From positions 62,001 through 126,000 of the forward strand of contig MNYM01000032.1 of NCBI GenBank assembly GCA_001873065.1: a stretch of 64,000 nucleotides of DNA. The letters run 5' to 3'. The notes beneath the pieces are model-generated. The model worked only from the letters and a program-made list of their open reading frames with translations, made no database searches and had not been told where the DNA came from. The stretch is from Flavobacteriaceae bacterium CG2_30_31_66. Its GTDB lineage: Bacteria > Bacteroidota > Bacteroidia > Flavobacteriales > Flavobacteriaceae. Made by a program: the position numbers and the translations under genes. Positions 1 through 9,127 of the stretch are shown here, piece by piece (position 1 is the first letter of the stretch; each line of letters starts with the position of its first letter).

Positions 1-401
1 GAACTCTTCAAAATCCCCAATACAAGGGCTATGAAGGAAGTGAATCGAGTTTAAATGGAAATACTGCAAGAAGAATTTCGAAGTTTTATTTTGTTCTTCG
101 TCCTGATTATAATTTTTCTGAAAATCTGAATGTTTATGCGAATGTATCATATTTTGGAAAAAAATATCAAGACATCGCAAATACTTTTGAATTGCCTTCT
201 TTTTTTGTGTTTAATTTAGGAGGATCCTATACCTTAAATAATATTCGCTTTGGATTAGATTTTACTAACTTGTTCAATACTATTGGATTAACAGAAGCTG
301 ACGGAAGAAGTGATGGGGCTGCGCCTGTAGATGGCCAAACGTTTATGGGTAGATCGATATTAGGTAGAACCGCAAGATTATCCGTAGCAATTAATTTTTA
401 A
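1..401 (+). CDS. TonB-dependent receptor, C-terminal part (5' end outside window)
   Basis: The reading frame is open from base 3 to the TAA at 399-401. It encodes alternating polar/aromatic beta-strands typical of the last strands of a TonB-dependent outer-membrane barrel (LRPDYNFSENLNVYANVSYFG, then NLGGSYTLNNIRFGLDFTN), and it ends in a terminal aromatic residue (SVAINF), the BAM recognition feature of outer-membrane proteins. The family imports ligands across the outer membrane using TonB energy. A sugar transporter and a trehalase lie downstream, so a role in trehalose or alpha-glucoside uptake is likely but inferred. The substrate-binding plug domain is outside the window. Confidence 0.85.
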   Translation, partial: TLQNPQYKGYEGSESSLNGNTARRISKFYFVLRPDYNFSENLNVYANVSYFGKKYQDIANTFELPSFFVFNLGGSYTLNNIRFGLDFTNLFNTIGLTEADGRSDGAAPVDGQTFMGRSILGRTARLSVAINF

Positions 402-405
402 GAAT

Positions 406-473
406 TTATCGCACTTACTTTAAAAAAAAAGACTATTCGTTTTATGTATTCAATAGTAAGTGCGATAATTTTT
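406..473 (+). terminator. Long-stem inverted repeat with T run after the receptor gene
   Basis: A perfect 14-bp stem (TTATCGCACTTACT at 406-419 with AGTAAGTGCGATAA at 455-468) encloses a 35-base AT-rich loop and is followed by TTTTT at 469-473. It probably terminates the receptor transcript. The loop is longer than usual for a factor-independent terminator. Confidence 0.6.
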
Positions 474-517
474 AGGCTTAATTTTTTTTCATTAAATACA
501 TTTACAATATTCTAAAA

Positions 518-1732
518 ATGAAAAACACAGGAATTAAAATATCGTTATTTGTAAATTACTTTGTTTTTGCTATTTTATTAAACAGTGTAGGTATTGTAAT
601 TCTCAAATCCTTAGAAAATTATAAGGTTGATGAGATTCAAGCAAGTAGTTTAGAATGGTATAAAGACATCCCAATTGCAATTGTATCATTTGTTATTGCT
701 TCTTTTTTACCCAGAATTGGGTACAAAAAATCAATGCTAACAGGATTGCTAATTGCAATGTTTGCATGTATTTTAATGTATTATGGAAATTCATTTTGGA
801 TTGCGAAAATTTTATTTGCATCAGTTGGAATTTCATTTGCTTTAATAAAAGTTTCCGTTTATTCCGTGATTGGCTTAATCACAAATACTACAAAAGAACA
901 CAATAGCTTGATGAGTTCTATCGAAGGATTTTTTATGTTAGGTATTGCGCTTGCGTATTTTTTATTTCCAGCATTTAACTCACCCGAAAATCCTGATGCT
1001 TGGTTAAGAGTGTATTGGTTATTAGCGGGTTTAACTTTTTTATCATTTTTACTACTTTATATAACAGATTTTAATGAAGGTCACGAAATTCCAGGAATAA
1101 ATCTTTTAGACGATTTAAAACAAATGGTGATGTTATGCACAAAGATATTAATGCTTGTTTTTATATTCAGTGTATTTTTATTTGTGATGGTTGAACAAGG
1201 CATAATGACATGGTTACCAACTTTTTATAATCGTGTTTTAGAACTCCCACAAAATATAAGCATAATGATGGCAAGCATTTTTGCACTTTCATTGGCTGCT
1301 GGAAGAATTGGTGCAGGAATTTTATCAAAATATATTTCTTGGTTTTACATAGTGTCATTTTGTATTTTTATTGCGATGATTATGGTAATTTTTGTTTTAC
1401 CAAAAACAGTAAATGTGCAAATAGATCATATAACAACTTTAAGTGAAATTCCTTTAATTGGATATGCTTTTCCTATTGTTGGAGTTTTTATTGCCCCAAT
1501 TTATCCTTTGTTAAATTCATCAGTTTTAAGTGCATTACCAAAAAAATTACACAGTCCAATGACAGGATTGATAGTATTATTTTCTGCCTTAGGTGGCACT
1601 ACTGGCTCTACAATCATCGGTTGGCTATTTAAAAAAAATGGAGCAGAAAAAGCCTTTTTCTATACACTTATCCCAATGGTTTTGTTATTTATCACAATAT
1701 TATTACTTAATCGGTTAACTAAAAAAACATGA
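518..1732 (+). CDS. MFS transporter (probable trehalose/disaccharide importer)
   Basis: This 404-residue protein has about twelve hydrophobic segments, a short basic loop after the second helix pair (RIGYKKS, residues ~66-72) and a second RIGAG-type loop about residue 262, the half-repeat arrangement of major facilitator transporters. Its length is normal for the superfamily. It overlaps the trehalase gene by 4 bases (ATGA), so the two are translationally coupled. Established knowledge: MFS members next to cytosolic glycosidases usually import the cognate sugar. Inference: it moves trehalose across the inner membrane. Specificity cannot be read from the sequence. Confidence 0.85.
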   Translation: MKNTGIKISLFVNYFVFAILLNSVGIVILKSLENYKVDEIQASSLEWYKDIPIAIVSFVIASFLPRIGYKKSMLTGLLIAMFACILMYYGNSFWIAKILFASVGISFALIKVSVYSVIGLITNTTKEHNSLMSSIEGFFMLGIALAYFLFPAFNSPENPDAWLRVYWLLAGLTFLSFLLLYITDFNEGHEIPGINLLDDLKQMVMLCTKILMLVFIFSVFLFVMVEQGIMTWLPTFYNRVLELPQNISIMMASIFALSLAAGRIGAGILSKYISWFYIVSFCIFIAMIMVIFVLPKTVNVQIDHITTLSEIPLIGYAFPIVGVFIAPIYPLLNSSVLSALPKKLHSPMTGLIVLFSALGGTTGSTIIGWLFKKNGAEKAFFYTLIPMVLLFITILLLNRLTKKT

Positions 1733-3618
1733 AATTAACGATAAACCCTTTATTGTCATTAAAGTCCTTACTTTTGCAAGAAGATCTTAACAAGGATAAT
1801 AAAATAACCATCGAGGATCAAGGTCCTAAAAAGTTTCATCTTGTTGATAAAAGTGGAAAAATTATTACCATTGAGGGCACATATTTTTTATCAAATCTAT
1901 TGCAAGAATTAGCAATTTCCTTAAATCAAGGATCTAAAACCAATGCTGAAATTTCGACAAAGAACATATTTGAAAAGCCTACAAAACGCCTATCTCGAAT
2001 CATTAGAGATATTTATTGGGAGAATTTGACACGAACTATGGATAAAAAAGGACTTCAAAAAGTTTTCCATGACGAAAAAGTAAATCAAGATTATTTCTAC
2101 ATATATGTACCTTTCAATGATATTAAAGCCTTTGAGTATTACTTAAACTTATCAAAAGAATTCTCAAAAATAAAAGTCATAAAACTTCCTCAAGAAATTA
2201 GTCCTGAGTATGTTTTATCTATAAATGACAAACCAGGATTATTAACATTGGCACTTTATGAACATGATGAAGTAACCCAAGGCCAGCCATTTGTAGTACC
2301 AGGAGGACGTTTTAATGAAATGTATGGTTGGGATAGTTATTTTGAATCAATTGGACTATTAATTGATCAAAAATTTAATTTGGTGAATGGAATGATTGAA
2401 AATTTCGAATATCAAATAAAAAACTACGGAAAAATATTAAATGCAAATCGAAGTTATTATCTTACTAGAACTCAGCCTCCTTTTTTCTCTTCCTTGCTAA
2501 TAGAATATATTAAAACTACAAATTTTAATGATTTGAATTGGATTTCAGGAAAACTATCAACTGCAATAGATGAGTATGAAAATGTATGGATGTCAAAATC
2601 TAAAAGACTTACTGATAATGGTTTAAATAGATATTTTGCCGAAGGAATTGGATATGTTTTTGAAACCGAAAAAGGACATTTTAACGAAATAATTGAATTG
2701 TATGCAAATAAATACCAAATTCCTTTGCAAACATTTGAAGTAATGTACAAAAATCGTAAAATTCATATTCCTGAATTAGATGAATATTTTACCCACGATA
2801 GAAGTTTGCGCGAAAGTGGGCATGATACCACCAACCGATTTGTGAATATATGTGCTGATTTAAACACCGTCGATTTGAATTCTTTACTCTACAAATATGA
2901 GATTGATTTTAATTATATAATAAAAAAATATTTCAAAGGAAATTTTTTACATAAAAACAACAAAAATTACACTTGCGATTATTGGCAAAACAAAGCGGAA
3001 GAACGAAAAAATAGTATAAATACACTGCTTTGGAATGAATCACAAAGTCTTTATTTCGATTATAATTTCTCAAAAAAACAACCCTCAAACTTTTTGTCTG
3101 CTACCGTTTTTTATCCCTTATGGGCAAAACTTTGCAGTACTCAACAAGCAAATCAATTAGTAAAAAAAGCATTACCTTTATTGAAATGCAAAGGAGGAAT
3201 TGTAAGCACAACAAAAGAATCAAGAGGAAATATTACTCCAAAAAATCCTCAAAGACAATGGGATTATCCATTTGGTTGGGCACCACATCAAATGATGATT
3301 TGGAGAGGATTACTTCATTATAATTTTTTAAATGAAACTCAAGAACTTGTGTATCGATGGCTTTGGCTGATTACAAAAAATGCCGTAGATTTCAATGGAA
3401 CAATTGCAGAAAAATATGATGTTGTAAATTGCACACATATTATTGATACAGAATATGGAAATGTAGGAACTAATTTTAATTACATACCGGATGGTGGTTT
3501 TGGATGGATGAATGCCTCATATCAGCTCGGTCTCTCTATTCTTGAAAAGAAATTTATCAAAGAATTAGATAATTTAACAGATCCAGACACTATATTTCCA
3601 AGGATTAACGTTGAATGA
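1729..3618 (+). CDS. GH37 alpha,alpha-trehalase, cytosolic, with N-terminal EF-hand-like motif
   Basis: It hydrolyses trehalose to two glucose. Both GH37 signatures are present: PGGRFNEMYGWDSY (191-204) and QWDYPFGWAP (510-519). By position the catalytic acid is D366 in ESGHDTT and the catalytic base is E561 in AEKYD, matching E. coli TreA D312 and E496. There is no signal peptide, so the enzyme is cytosolic, consistent with the coupled MFS importer. At 629 residues it is longer than bacterial TreA/TreF (~550-565). The extra N-terminus contains DLNKDNKITIED (19-30), which resembles the calcium-binding loop of fungal neutral trehalases. E. coli TreF is the functional parallel, but this looks closer to the fungal neutral type at the N-terminus. 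Confidence 0.95.
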   Translation: MKLTINPLLSLKSLLLQEDLNKDNKITIEDQGPKKFHLVDKSGKIITIEGTYFLSNLLQELAISLNQGSKTNAEISTKNIFEKPTKRLSRIIRDIYWENLTRTMDKKGLQKVFHDEKVNQDYFYIYVPFNDIKAFEYYLNLSKEFSKIKVIKLPQEISPEYVLSINDKPGLLTLALYEHDEVTQGQPFVVPGGRFNEMYGWDSYFESIGLLIDQKFNLVNGMIENFEYQIKNYGKILNANRSYYLTRTQPPFFSSLLIEYIKTTNFNDLNWISGKLSTAIDEYENVWMSKSKRLTDNGLNRYFAEGIGYVFETEKGHFNEIIELYANKYQIPLQTFEVMYKNRKIHIPELDEYFTHDRSLRESGHDTTNRFVNICADLNTVDLNSLLYKYEIDFNYIIKKYFKGNFLHKNNKNYTCDYWQNKAEERKNSINTLLWNESQSLYFDYNFSKKQPSNFLSATVFYPLWAKLCSTQQANQLVKKALPLLKCKGGIVSTTKESRGNITPKNPQRQWDYPFGWAPHQMMIWRGLLHYNFLNETQELVYRWLWLITKNAVDFNGTIAEKYDVVNCTHIIDTEYGNVGTNFNYIPDGGFGWMNASYQLGLSILEKKFIKELDNLTDPDTIFPRINVE

Positions 3619-3725
3619 TTTATGTATAAAAAACGCAGTGATAATTTTTTAAAATTATATTTTTGATTTCAAATAGAATTGGCTTTGTTTAATTAATTAT
3701 ATTTCAAATAATTTTAAATTTTAGC

Positions 3726-3800
3726 ATGATGGATATAGCGTTATTAGAATCAAAAATAAAATCATTGCCAGTTGATGAACAAAACTTGATTTACGATTAA
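3726..3800 (+). pseudogene. Possible remnant of a small antitoxin gene
   Basis: A 24-codon frame starts MMDIALLESKIKSLP and stops at TAA 3798-3800. Reading through the stop gives LLSLISI. The opening resembles the N-terminus of small addiction-module antitoxins found elsewhere in flavobacteria, including the one at 9117-9356 in general style. No toxin follows. It may equally be a chance short frame. Confidence 0.3.
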
Positions 3801-3839
3801 TTATTAAGTTTAATTTCAATTTTTCTTCTCTATTTTACA

Positions 3840-4334
3840 ATGATTTTTAAACAACTAATTTTTGATTTTTCAAAGGATACTGATATTTCTTCTTGGAAAG
3901 TAATTGATGATGCTGTTATGGGAGGAGAATCTTCAGGAAATTTTACCATCAATACAGATGGAAATGCTGTTTTTTATGGAAAAGTGTCATTAGAAAATAA
4001 TGGCGGATTTTCATCCCTAAGGCATCAATTTTCTCAAAAGTCAATAAATTATGCAGCCAAAATCAAAGTGCGCTTAAGAGGTGATGGAAATAACTATCAA
4101 CTAAGAATTAAAAAAAGTAAGAATGACTATTATTCATATGTAGCAACTTTTCAAACCAATAATTGTTGGGAAACTATTGAAATCAATCTTTCAGAAATGC
4201 AACCTAAATTTAGAGGCAATGTCCTAAGTTTGCCAAAGTTTTCCTCAAATAGTTTTGAGGAAATAGCGTTTTTGATTGGTAATAAAAAAGCTCAAGATTT
4301 TCGTTTAGAGATTGATAAAATTTACTTACAATAA
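3840..4334 (+). CDS. CIA30 family protein
   Basis: This 164-residue protein without signal peptide has the CIA30 (complex I intermediate-associated protein 30) pattern: an N-terminal FDF..DTDISSWKVIDDAVMGG motif, a central F.G.vSLENNGGFSSLR strand, and RLRGDGNNYQLRIK. The fold is a galactose-binding-like beta-sandwich. In eukaryotes CIA30 is a complex I assembly factor. Bacterial members are of unknown role and occur singly. It has its own upstream gap of about 220 bases and no obvious operon partner. Family assignment is firm, function unknown. Confidence 0.88.
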   Translation: MIFKQLIFDFSKDTDISSWKVIDDAVMGGESSGNFTINTDGNAVFYGKVSLENNGGFSSLRHQFSQKSINYAAKIKVRLRGDGNNYQLRIKKSKNDYYSYVATFQTNNCWETIEINLSEMQPKFRGNVLSLPKFSSNSFEEIAFLIGNKKAQDFRLEIDKIYLQ

Positions 4335-4392
4335 AATATTTAATTCAAAAAAGAAAATTGATTTTTGTATTTTTATTTTTTAAAACTCAGAT

Positions 4393-5865
4393 ATGGAAAA
4401 AGATTTTTCAACAAAGAACAATTTAAGTGAAGACAAAACAACTTTTGAAAATAAAAAAGAAGATTTTTCAAGAGTTTTTAATCATTCAAAAACTTTTCTA
4501 AATAATCTTTTTGATTTTAGAGAAGATACAGATCATGAGGCTACAATTGAAGCTATAAAAGCCGATATTACTTTTAAAGGTGCCACAGCTTGGATTTTGA
4601 TTTTTGCGGTTTTTGTAGCGTCAATTGGGTTAAATGCCAATTCTACAGCTGTTGTTATTGGTGCCATGTTGATTTCTCCTTTGATGGGGCCAATTTTAGG
4701 AATAGGGATGTCTTTTGCATTAAATGATATCAATACACTTAAAAAATCTGTCAAGAATTTAGGAATAATGATAGTGCTGAGTTTGTTTGCATCGTTCATG
4801 TTTTTTTACCTTTTTCCTTTAAGCGAAGATACTTCAGAATTATTAGGAAGAGTTAGTCCTGATATTCGCGATGTTTTAATTGCATTTTTTGGAGGATTAG
4901 CATTGATGGTTGCCCGAACAAAAAAAGGAACGATTGCTTCAGTGATTTTTGGAGTTGCTATTGCTACAGCTTTAATGCCGCCTTTATGTACAGCTGGGTA
5001 TGGATTGGCAAAAGGGAATTTTACCTATTTTCTTGGAGCAATTTATTTGTTTACAATCAATGCTATTTTCATTGCCTTAGCTACATTTTTAGTTTTAAAG
5101 TTGTTAAATTTTCCAATGCATGAATATGCCAATGCTAAAAAAAGAAAGCAATATGCAACTTTGGCAACAATTATTGGAATTGCTGTAATGATTCCTGCGA
5201 TTTTTACGTTTGTGAGAGTGTTTAATGAAAATAAAATCAACAATCAAATTTCGAATTTTATTAAGAATGAAATCAAAGATAATGAATCATTAACCTTGAT
5301 TGATTGGGAGAAGGATTTGGAAAACAAAGAAATATTGTTGAATTTTTTCAATGAAATTTCTGATGCAACAAAAAACGACCTAAATAATGAATTGACTAAA
5401 AACATTTTATACACGAATTTGGCTGATTTTAAATTGAAAATTAAAGGAAGTGATACCAAAAGTTTTGAGTTGATTACCACTGCTTACAAAGAAAAAAGAG
5501 AAGAATTGCAAGAAAGTAAGGAGAAAATTACCGAATTGGAAAATCAGATTTCTGTATTACAGCAAACCATTTTCCAACTCAACACTCGTATTGAGCAAGA
5601 TTTACTTGCAAAAGACAAAAAAGCAGTAGCTTTTAGTAGAATTGCGAAAGATGTTAAAATAAGATACAATGAAGTTGAGCAAATTGGCTTTGCAAAAATG
5701 TTATTTTCTAAAGATTTTATAAAAATAGATACCATTCCAATAGCCACTGTAAAATGGAATTCGAAAACATTAGAAACCACTATTAATTTGAAGGAAATTG
5801 AATTGCGTGATTGGCTTCAAAAAGAAATGAAATTAGATACATTATTCATCAAGAGAGAAAGATAA
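4393..5865 (+). CDS. DUF389 integral membrane protein
   Basis: In this 490-residue protein residues ~65-285 hold about six membrane segments with the DUF389 core: NSTAVVIGAMLISPLMGPILGIG, then LALMVARTKKGTIASVIFGVAIATALMPPLCTAGYG. The polar ~200-residue C-terminus includes a coiled coil (ESKEKITELENQISVLQQTI, ~residues 378-397) and probably sits on one side of the membrane as an oligomerisation or sensor part. DUF389 proteins are uncharacterised hydrophobic proteins found widely in bacteria. The gene converges with the next one, with 10 bases between stops. Confidence 0.9.
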   Translation: MEKDFSTKNNLSEDKTTFENKKEDFSRVFNHSKTFLNNLFDFREDTDHEATIEAIKADITFKGATAWILIFAVFVASIGLNANSTAVVIGAMLISPLMGPILGIGMSFALNDINTLKKSVKNLGIMIVLSLFASFMFFYLFPLSEDTSELLGRVSPDIRDVLIAFFGGLALMVARTKKGTIASVIFGVAIATALMPPLCTAGYGLAKGNFTYFLGAIYLFTINAIFIALATFLVLKLLNFPMHEYANAKKRKQYATLATIIGIAVMIPAIFTFVRVFNENKINNQISNFIKNEIKDNESLTLIDWEKDLENKEILLNFFNEISDATKNDLNNELTKNILYTNLADFKLKIKGSDTKSFELITTAYKEKREELQESKEKITELENQISVLQQTIFQLNTRIEQDLLAKDKKAVAFSRIAKDVKIRYNEVEQIGFAKMLFSKDFIKIDTIPIATVKWNSKTLETTINLKEIELRDWLQKEMKLDTLFIKRER

Positions 5866-5875
5866 TTCGAAAAAT

Positions 5876-6487
5876 CTATTTGATAAAAACTGGAATTACT
5901 TCTACATTTTGATGAAATAAATAGTTTCTATGTGTTTTGATATTTTGACATTCAATTCGTGTTCTTCGTTGATTTCCACGTTTGTAAATCGTACTTTTAA
6001 ATTCAAAAAAATCGCCATTTGGAATGTTAAAAACAAATAATTTTCCAGATTCAGCTTCATATCCTCTCAAAGCCAATGATAATTTTGCGTCTGCATCTGT
6101 GCTCGCTTTTGGGTTTTTTAAGTATTTCGCCAAGTATCTCAAAATCTCTGGTGGATAAATCTCAGGATGTAAAAAAGGCAACATCAAATGTTGAAAAATA
6201 GTTTTCCATTCTTTGCCATGAGGTTGTGCTCTACCAAATTTTTCATGCGTTACATGGTGCGCAATTTCATGAACCAATGTCAATAAAAATTGATGTGGAT
6301 TCAAGTTATTATTGATGGTTATTTGGAATTTTCCATTCGGAAGTTTTCTAAAATCTCCATGTTTTGTCGCTCTTTCATTGACAATTTTTAACTCAAACAA
6401 ATGTTTCTCAACTAAAAATTCGACAAAAGGAATCGCTTTTTGTGGAATATAATCTGAAAAGTTATTAAGATGATTTTCTCTTCTCAA
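5876..6487 (-). CDS. SprT-like zinc metalloprotease-domain protein
   Basis: This 203-residue cytosolic protein has LVHEIAHHVTHEKFG, giving the HExxH zinc site, and a downstream PHGKEWK that supplies the third ligand, as in SprT/Spartan proteins. Flavobacterial homologues begin with an FSDYIPQKA-like stretch, which here lies at residues ~10-18. There is no ATG at the right place, so a TTG at 6487 is the likely start. This makes the gene overlap the preceding small membrane gene by 23 bases and suggests coupled translation. Eukaryotic Spartan cleaves DNA-protein crosslinks. The bacterial role is not settled. Confidence 0.85.
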   Translation of the reverse strand: MRRENHLNNFSDYIPQKAIPFVEFLVEKHLFELKIVNERATKHGDFRKLPNGKFQITINNNLNPHQFLLTLVHEIAHHVTHEKFGRAQPHGKEWKTIFQHLMLPFLHPEIYPPEILRYLAKYLKNPKASTDADAKLSLALRGYEAESGKLFVFNIPNGDFFEFKSTIYKRGNQRRTRIECQNIKTHRNYLFHQNVEVIPVFIK

Positions 6488-6746
6488 GGTTCCAAAAAAT
6501 ATAAGTTAATAATGCAAAAAAAGTTCCTATACTTCCAATAATTAAAACTTGAAAAATAAAAGATACTTTCATGTAATTATATTTATCAAAAAAAAGATAA
6601 AATAGAAATGGGTAAATGAAAATGTAATTTGAAATTACAATTTTAGGAATTAAAAAATCATTAATTTTTTTTTCTTTTCGATTGTTTTTAAAGTAAAAAA
6701 TATATTGAAAAATAGAAGTTAAAATAAAAGTTAATGCAATAATCAT
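6465..6746 (-). CDS. Small membrane protein, function unknown
   Basis: This 93-residue protein has three hydrophobic segments (about 3-18, 38-53 and 61-86) separated by a basic linker (KNNRKEKK). It starts at an ATG five bases after the SDR stop and its end overlaps the SprT-like gene, so it lies in a three-gene minus-strand unit. I do not recognise a family. The hydrophobicity pattern and tight packing make it a plausible real gene. Confidence 0.6.
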   Translation of the reverse strand: MIIALTFILTSIFQYIFYFKNNRKEKKINDFLIPKIVISNYIFIYPFLFYLFFDKYNYMKVSFIFQVLIIGSIGTFFALLTYIFWNLEKRKSS

Positions 6747-6751
6747 AAAAA

Positions 6752-7432
6752 CTAAGGTGTTGTTGAGGAAACTTGCAATACTTTTCCATTATAAAATTTG
6801 TTACCATTCAAAGCAAAATCATACATATATTCAGCCATTTCTGATGCTGAAAGTGGTGCTTTATAATCAGGAAAAGCTTCTTCCAACATTTCAGTTTGCA
6901 CTGCTCCAATTGCCAAAACATTGAATGCAATTTGTTGCTCTTTGTATTCTTCAGCCAATAATTCTGATAGTGTAATTACAGCGCCTTTTGCAGATGAATA
7001 TGCTGCCAAACCAGGAAATTTCATACTTCCTTGAATGCCTCCCATTGAACTGATGGTTACTACGTGACTGTTTTTTACTAAGAAGGGAATCATGTTTTTA
7101 GTGATTTCAGCAACTCCAAAAACATTTACTTTATATACATCTAAAAAATCTTCAGTCGTCAATTCTGTAAACGGTTTATTGATTAACTTTCCTGCGTTAT
7201 TAATCAAAATATCAACTTTTTTCCAGTTTTTTTTAACAAATTCGGTGACTTTTTTCAAGTCAGATGTTTGTGAAACATCCACAGAAAGAGTTGTAATATT
7301 TTGATGATTGATGTCTGATAATGGCTTTGTATTTCTTGAAATTGCCAGCACTTTGTGGCCATTATTTGCGAATAATTTTGCCAATTCAAATCCAATTCCT
7401 CTGCTTGTACCCGTTATAATTACGTGTTTCAT
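6752..7432 (-). CDS. Short-chain dehydrogenase/reductase
   Basis: This 226-residue protein is a classical SDR: TGTSRGIG (nucleotide-binding TGxxxGIG) at the N-terminus, NNAG at about 80, VTISSMGG with the active-site serine, and AAYSSAKGA supplying the YxxxK catalytic pair. The ATG at 7432 is preferred to a TTG one codon upstream. Substrate unknown. It reduces or oxidises a carbonyl/alcohol with NAD(P)H. It is divergent from the amidohydrolase gene, with the two starts about 64 bases apart. Confidence 0.9.
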   Translation of the reverse strand: MKHVIITGTSRGIGFELAKLFANNGHKVLAISRNTKPLSDINHQNITTLSVDVSQTSDLKKVTEFVKKNWKKVDILINNAGKLINKPFTELTTEDFLDVYKVNVFGVAEITKNMIPFLVKNSHVVTISSMGGIQGSMKFPGLAAYSSAKGAVITLSELLAEEYKEQQIAFNVLAIGAVQTEMLEEAFPDYKAPLSASEMAEYMYDFALNGNKFYNGKVLQVSSTTP

Positions 7433-7496
7433 CAATAAAAAATTTATTGAGCAAATTACTCAATTTTTCATACATTTAGAAACTAAAATAGACCAA

Positions 7497-8777
7497 ATGA
7501 AAAAAATATTCTTCTTTGCTTTTGCACTTTTTTTAATTCAAAATACGATTTCTCAAACAACACACATTTTTTGTGGAAAATTAATTGATACAAAATCTGG
7601 GAAGATTGAAACTAATAAAACGATTATCATCGAAAAAAATAAAATCATTGATGTTGTTGATGGTTTTTTAGAGGCAAAAAGTAAAAATGTTACTACTATT
7701 GATTTGAAAAACAAGGTTGTAATGCCAGGTTTGATTGATTTTCATGTGCACATTGAACAGGAATTCAACCCAAAAACGCAACTAGAAAAATATATTTTAA
7801 ATGAAGCAGATGTTGCATTTAATTCTGTTGGATTTGCCAAAACAACTTTATTAAATGGATTTACAACAGTGAGAGATTTGGGTGGAACAGGCGTAAATGT
7901 TTCTATCAGAAATGCCATTGATCAAGGAAAAATTCCTGGGCCAAGAGTTTTTACAGCAGGAAAATCGTTGGCAACAACTGGAGGTCATGCTGATCCTACA
8001 AATGGAGGAAATAAATTATTTATTGGCGATCCAGGACCAAAAGATGGTGTGGTAAACTCTATTGACGATGCTAAAAAAGCGGTAAGACAGCGTTATAAAA
8101 ATGGTGCAGATTGGATTAAAATTACTGCAACAGGAGGTGTTCTAAGCGTAGCAAAATCTGGAGATAATCCTCAGTTTACCATCGAAGAAATCAAAGCTAT
8201 TTGCGAAACCGCTAAGGATTATGGAATGTTTGTGGCTGCACATGCACATGGTGATGAAGGAATGAAAAGAGCTATTTTGGGTGGTGTAAAAACCATTGAA
8301 CATGGCACATATATGAGCGATGAAACTATGGATTTGATGATTAAATACGATGTTTTTATGGTGCCAACAATTACTGCAGGCAAAGAAGTTGCAGAAAAAG
8401 CAACTATCAAAGGTTTTTATCCAGATATTGTTGTCCCAAAAGCGTTGGCTGTTGGTCCTCAAATTCAGGGAACTTTTGGAAAAGCCTATAAAAAAGGTGT
8501 CAAAATTGCCTTCGGAACAGATGCAGGAGTTTTTAAACATGGAAATAATGGCAAAGAATTCGGATTTATGGTTGCTGCTGGAATGCCTGTTATTGAAACA
8601 ATTCAATCTGCTACAATTACAAACGCGATGTTATTGAAAATGGAAAATGAATTAGGGCAAATCAAAAAAGGTTTTTTTGCTGATATTATTGCTGTTGATG
8701 AAGATCCAACAAGAAACATTGCAACAATGGAAAATGTTGTTTTTGTGATGAAAGATGGGGTAGTTTATAAACAATAA
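7497..8777 (+). CDS. Secreted amidohydrolase family protein
   Basis: The true start is the ATG at 7497, giving 426 residues with a Sec signal (MKKIFFFAFALFLIQNTISQ). The longer frame upstream runs through the divergent SDR gene. Metal-dependent amidohydrolase features in order: DFHVHIE (HxH), DWIKITATGG with the candidate carboxylated lysine, AAHAHG and IEHGTYM histidines, and FGTDAG with the catalytic aspartate. Related exported members act on prolyl dipeptides or similar amides. It is probably periplasmic or outer-surface. Substrate is not deducible. Confidence 0.9.
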   Translation: MKKIFFFAFALFLIQNTISQTTHIFCGKLIDTKSGKIETNKTIIIEKNKIIDVVDGFLEAKSKNVTTIDLKNKVVMPGLIDFHVHIEQEFNPKTQLEKYILNEADVAFNSVGFAKTTLLNGFTTVRDLGGTGVNVSIRNAIDQGKIPGPRVFTAGKSLATTGGHADPTNGGNKLFIGDPGPKDGVVNSIDDAKKAVRQRYKNGADWIKITATGGVLSVAKSGDNPQFTIEEIKAICETAKDYGMFVAAHAHGDEGMKRAILGGVKTIEHGTYMSDETMDLMIKYDVFMVPTITAGKEVAEKATIKGFYPDIVVPKALAVGPQIQGTFGKAYKKGVKIAFGTDAGVFKHGNNGKEFGFMVAAGMPVIETIQSATITNAMLLKMENELGQIKKGFFADIIAVDEDPTRNIATMENVVFVMKDGVVYKQ

Positions 8778-8828
8778 ACTATGCAGTGTATAAATCTAAA
8801 AAATTTTATTTTAGAATAGAATAGACAG

Positions 8829-9127
8829 TCAATTTACAGGATATTTTTCAGGATTTTGCGCAGTATGAAATACAGCGTTTAAAAATACTGTTTTAGTAGA
8901 TTCATCAACAATGAAAAAAGCTATGTAAGGAAATTTATCAAATGGCCAAAATCGATAAATAGTATCGTGAAATTAATGAAAAGGATTTATTTGTAAAGTT
9001 TTGTATGCTTATTATAGTCTTTTAAAAAATCAAGAGCTATTTTTTTAGTAGCATTTTTAATGTAATATTCAACAGCATTTTCAATATTTTTAGAGGCAAC
9101 TGAAGAGACAATAATGTTATAATTCAT
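8829..9127 (-). pseudogene. Decayed RelE/ParE-family toxin
   Basis: The frame opens at ATG 9127 (MNYNIIVSSVASKNIENAVEYY) and overlaps the antitoxin stop by 11 bases, as in intact modules. After about 46 codons it is broken. The homologous continuation lies in another frame (KTLQINPFH, then TAA, then IYRFWPFDKFPYIAFFIVDE), ending AVFHTAQNPEKYPVN and TGA at 8829-8831. So there is at least one frameshift and one nonsense codon. The tail has the RelE/ParE pattern FPY..F.vde....v.v.AVFHt..NPekw. The toxin is almost certainly inactive. Confidence 0.8.

Noticed and set aside
7308..7496. Longer N-terminus for the amidohydrolase
   Set aside because: It runs through the divergent SDR gene. The ATG at 7497 gives a clean signal peptide.
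8142..8606. 154-codon minus-strand frame inside the amidohydrolase gene
   Set aside because: Antisense shadow of a well-supported gene, with Cys/His/Phe-rich composition typical of reverse reading.
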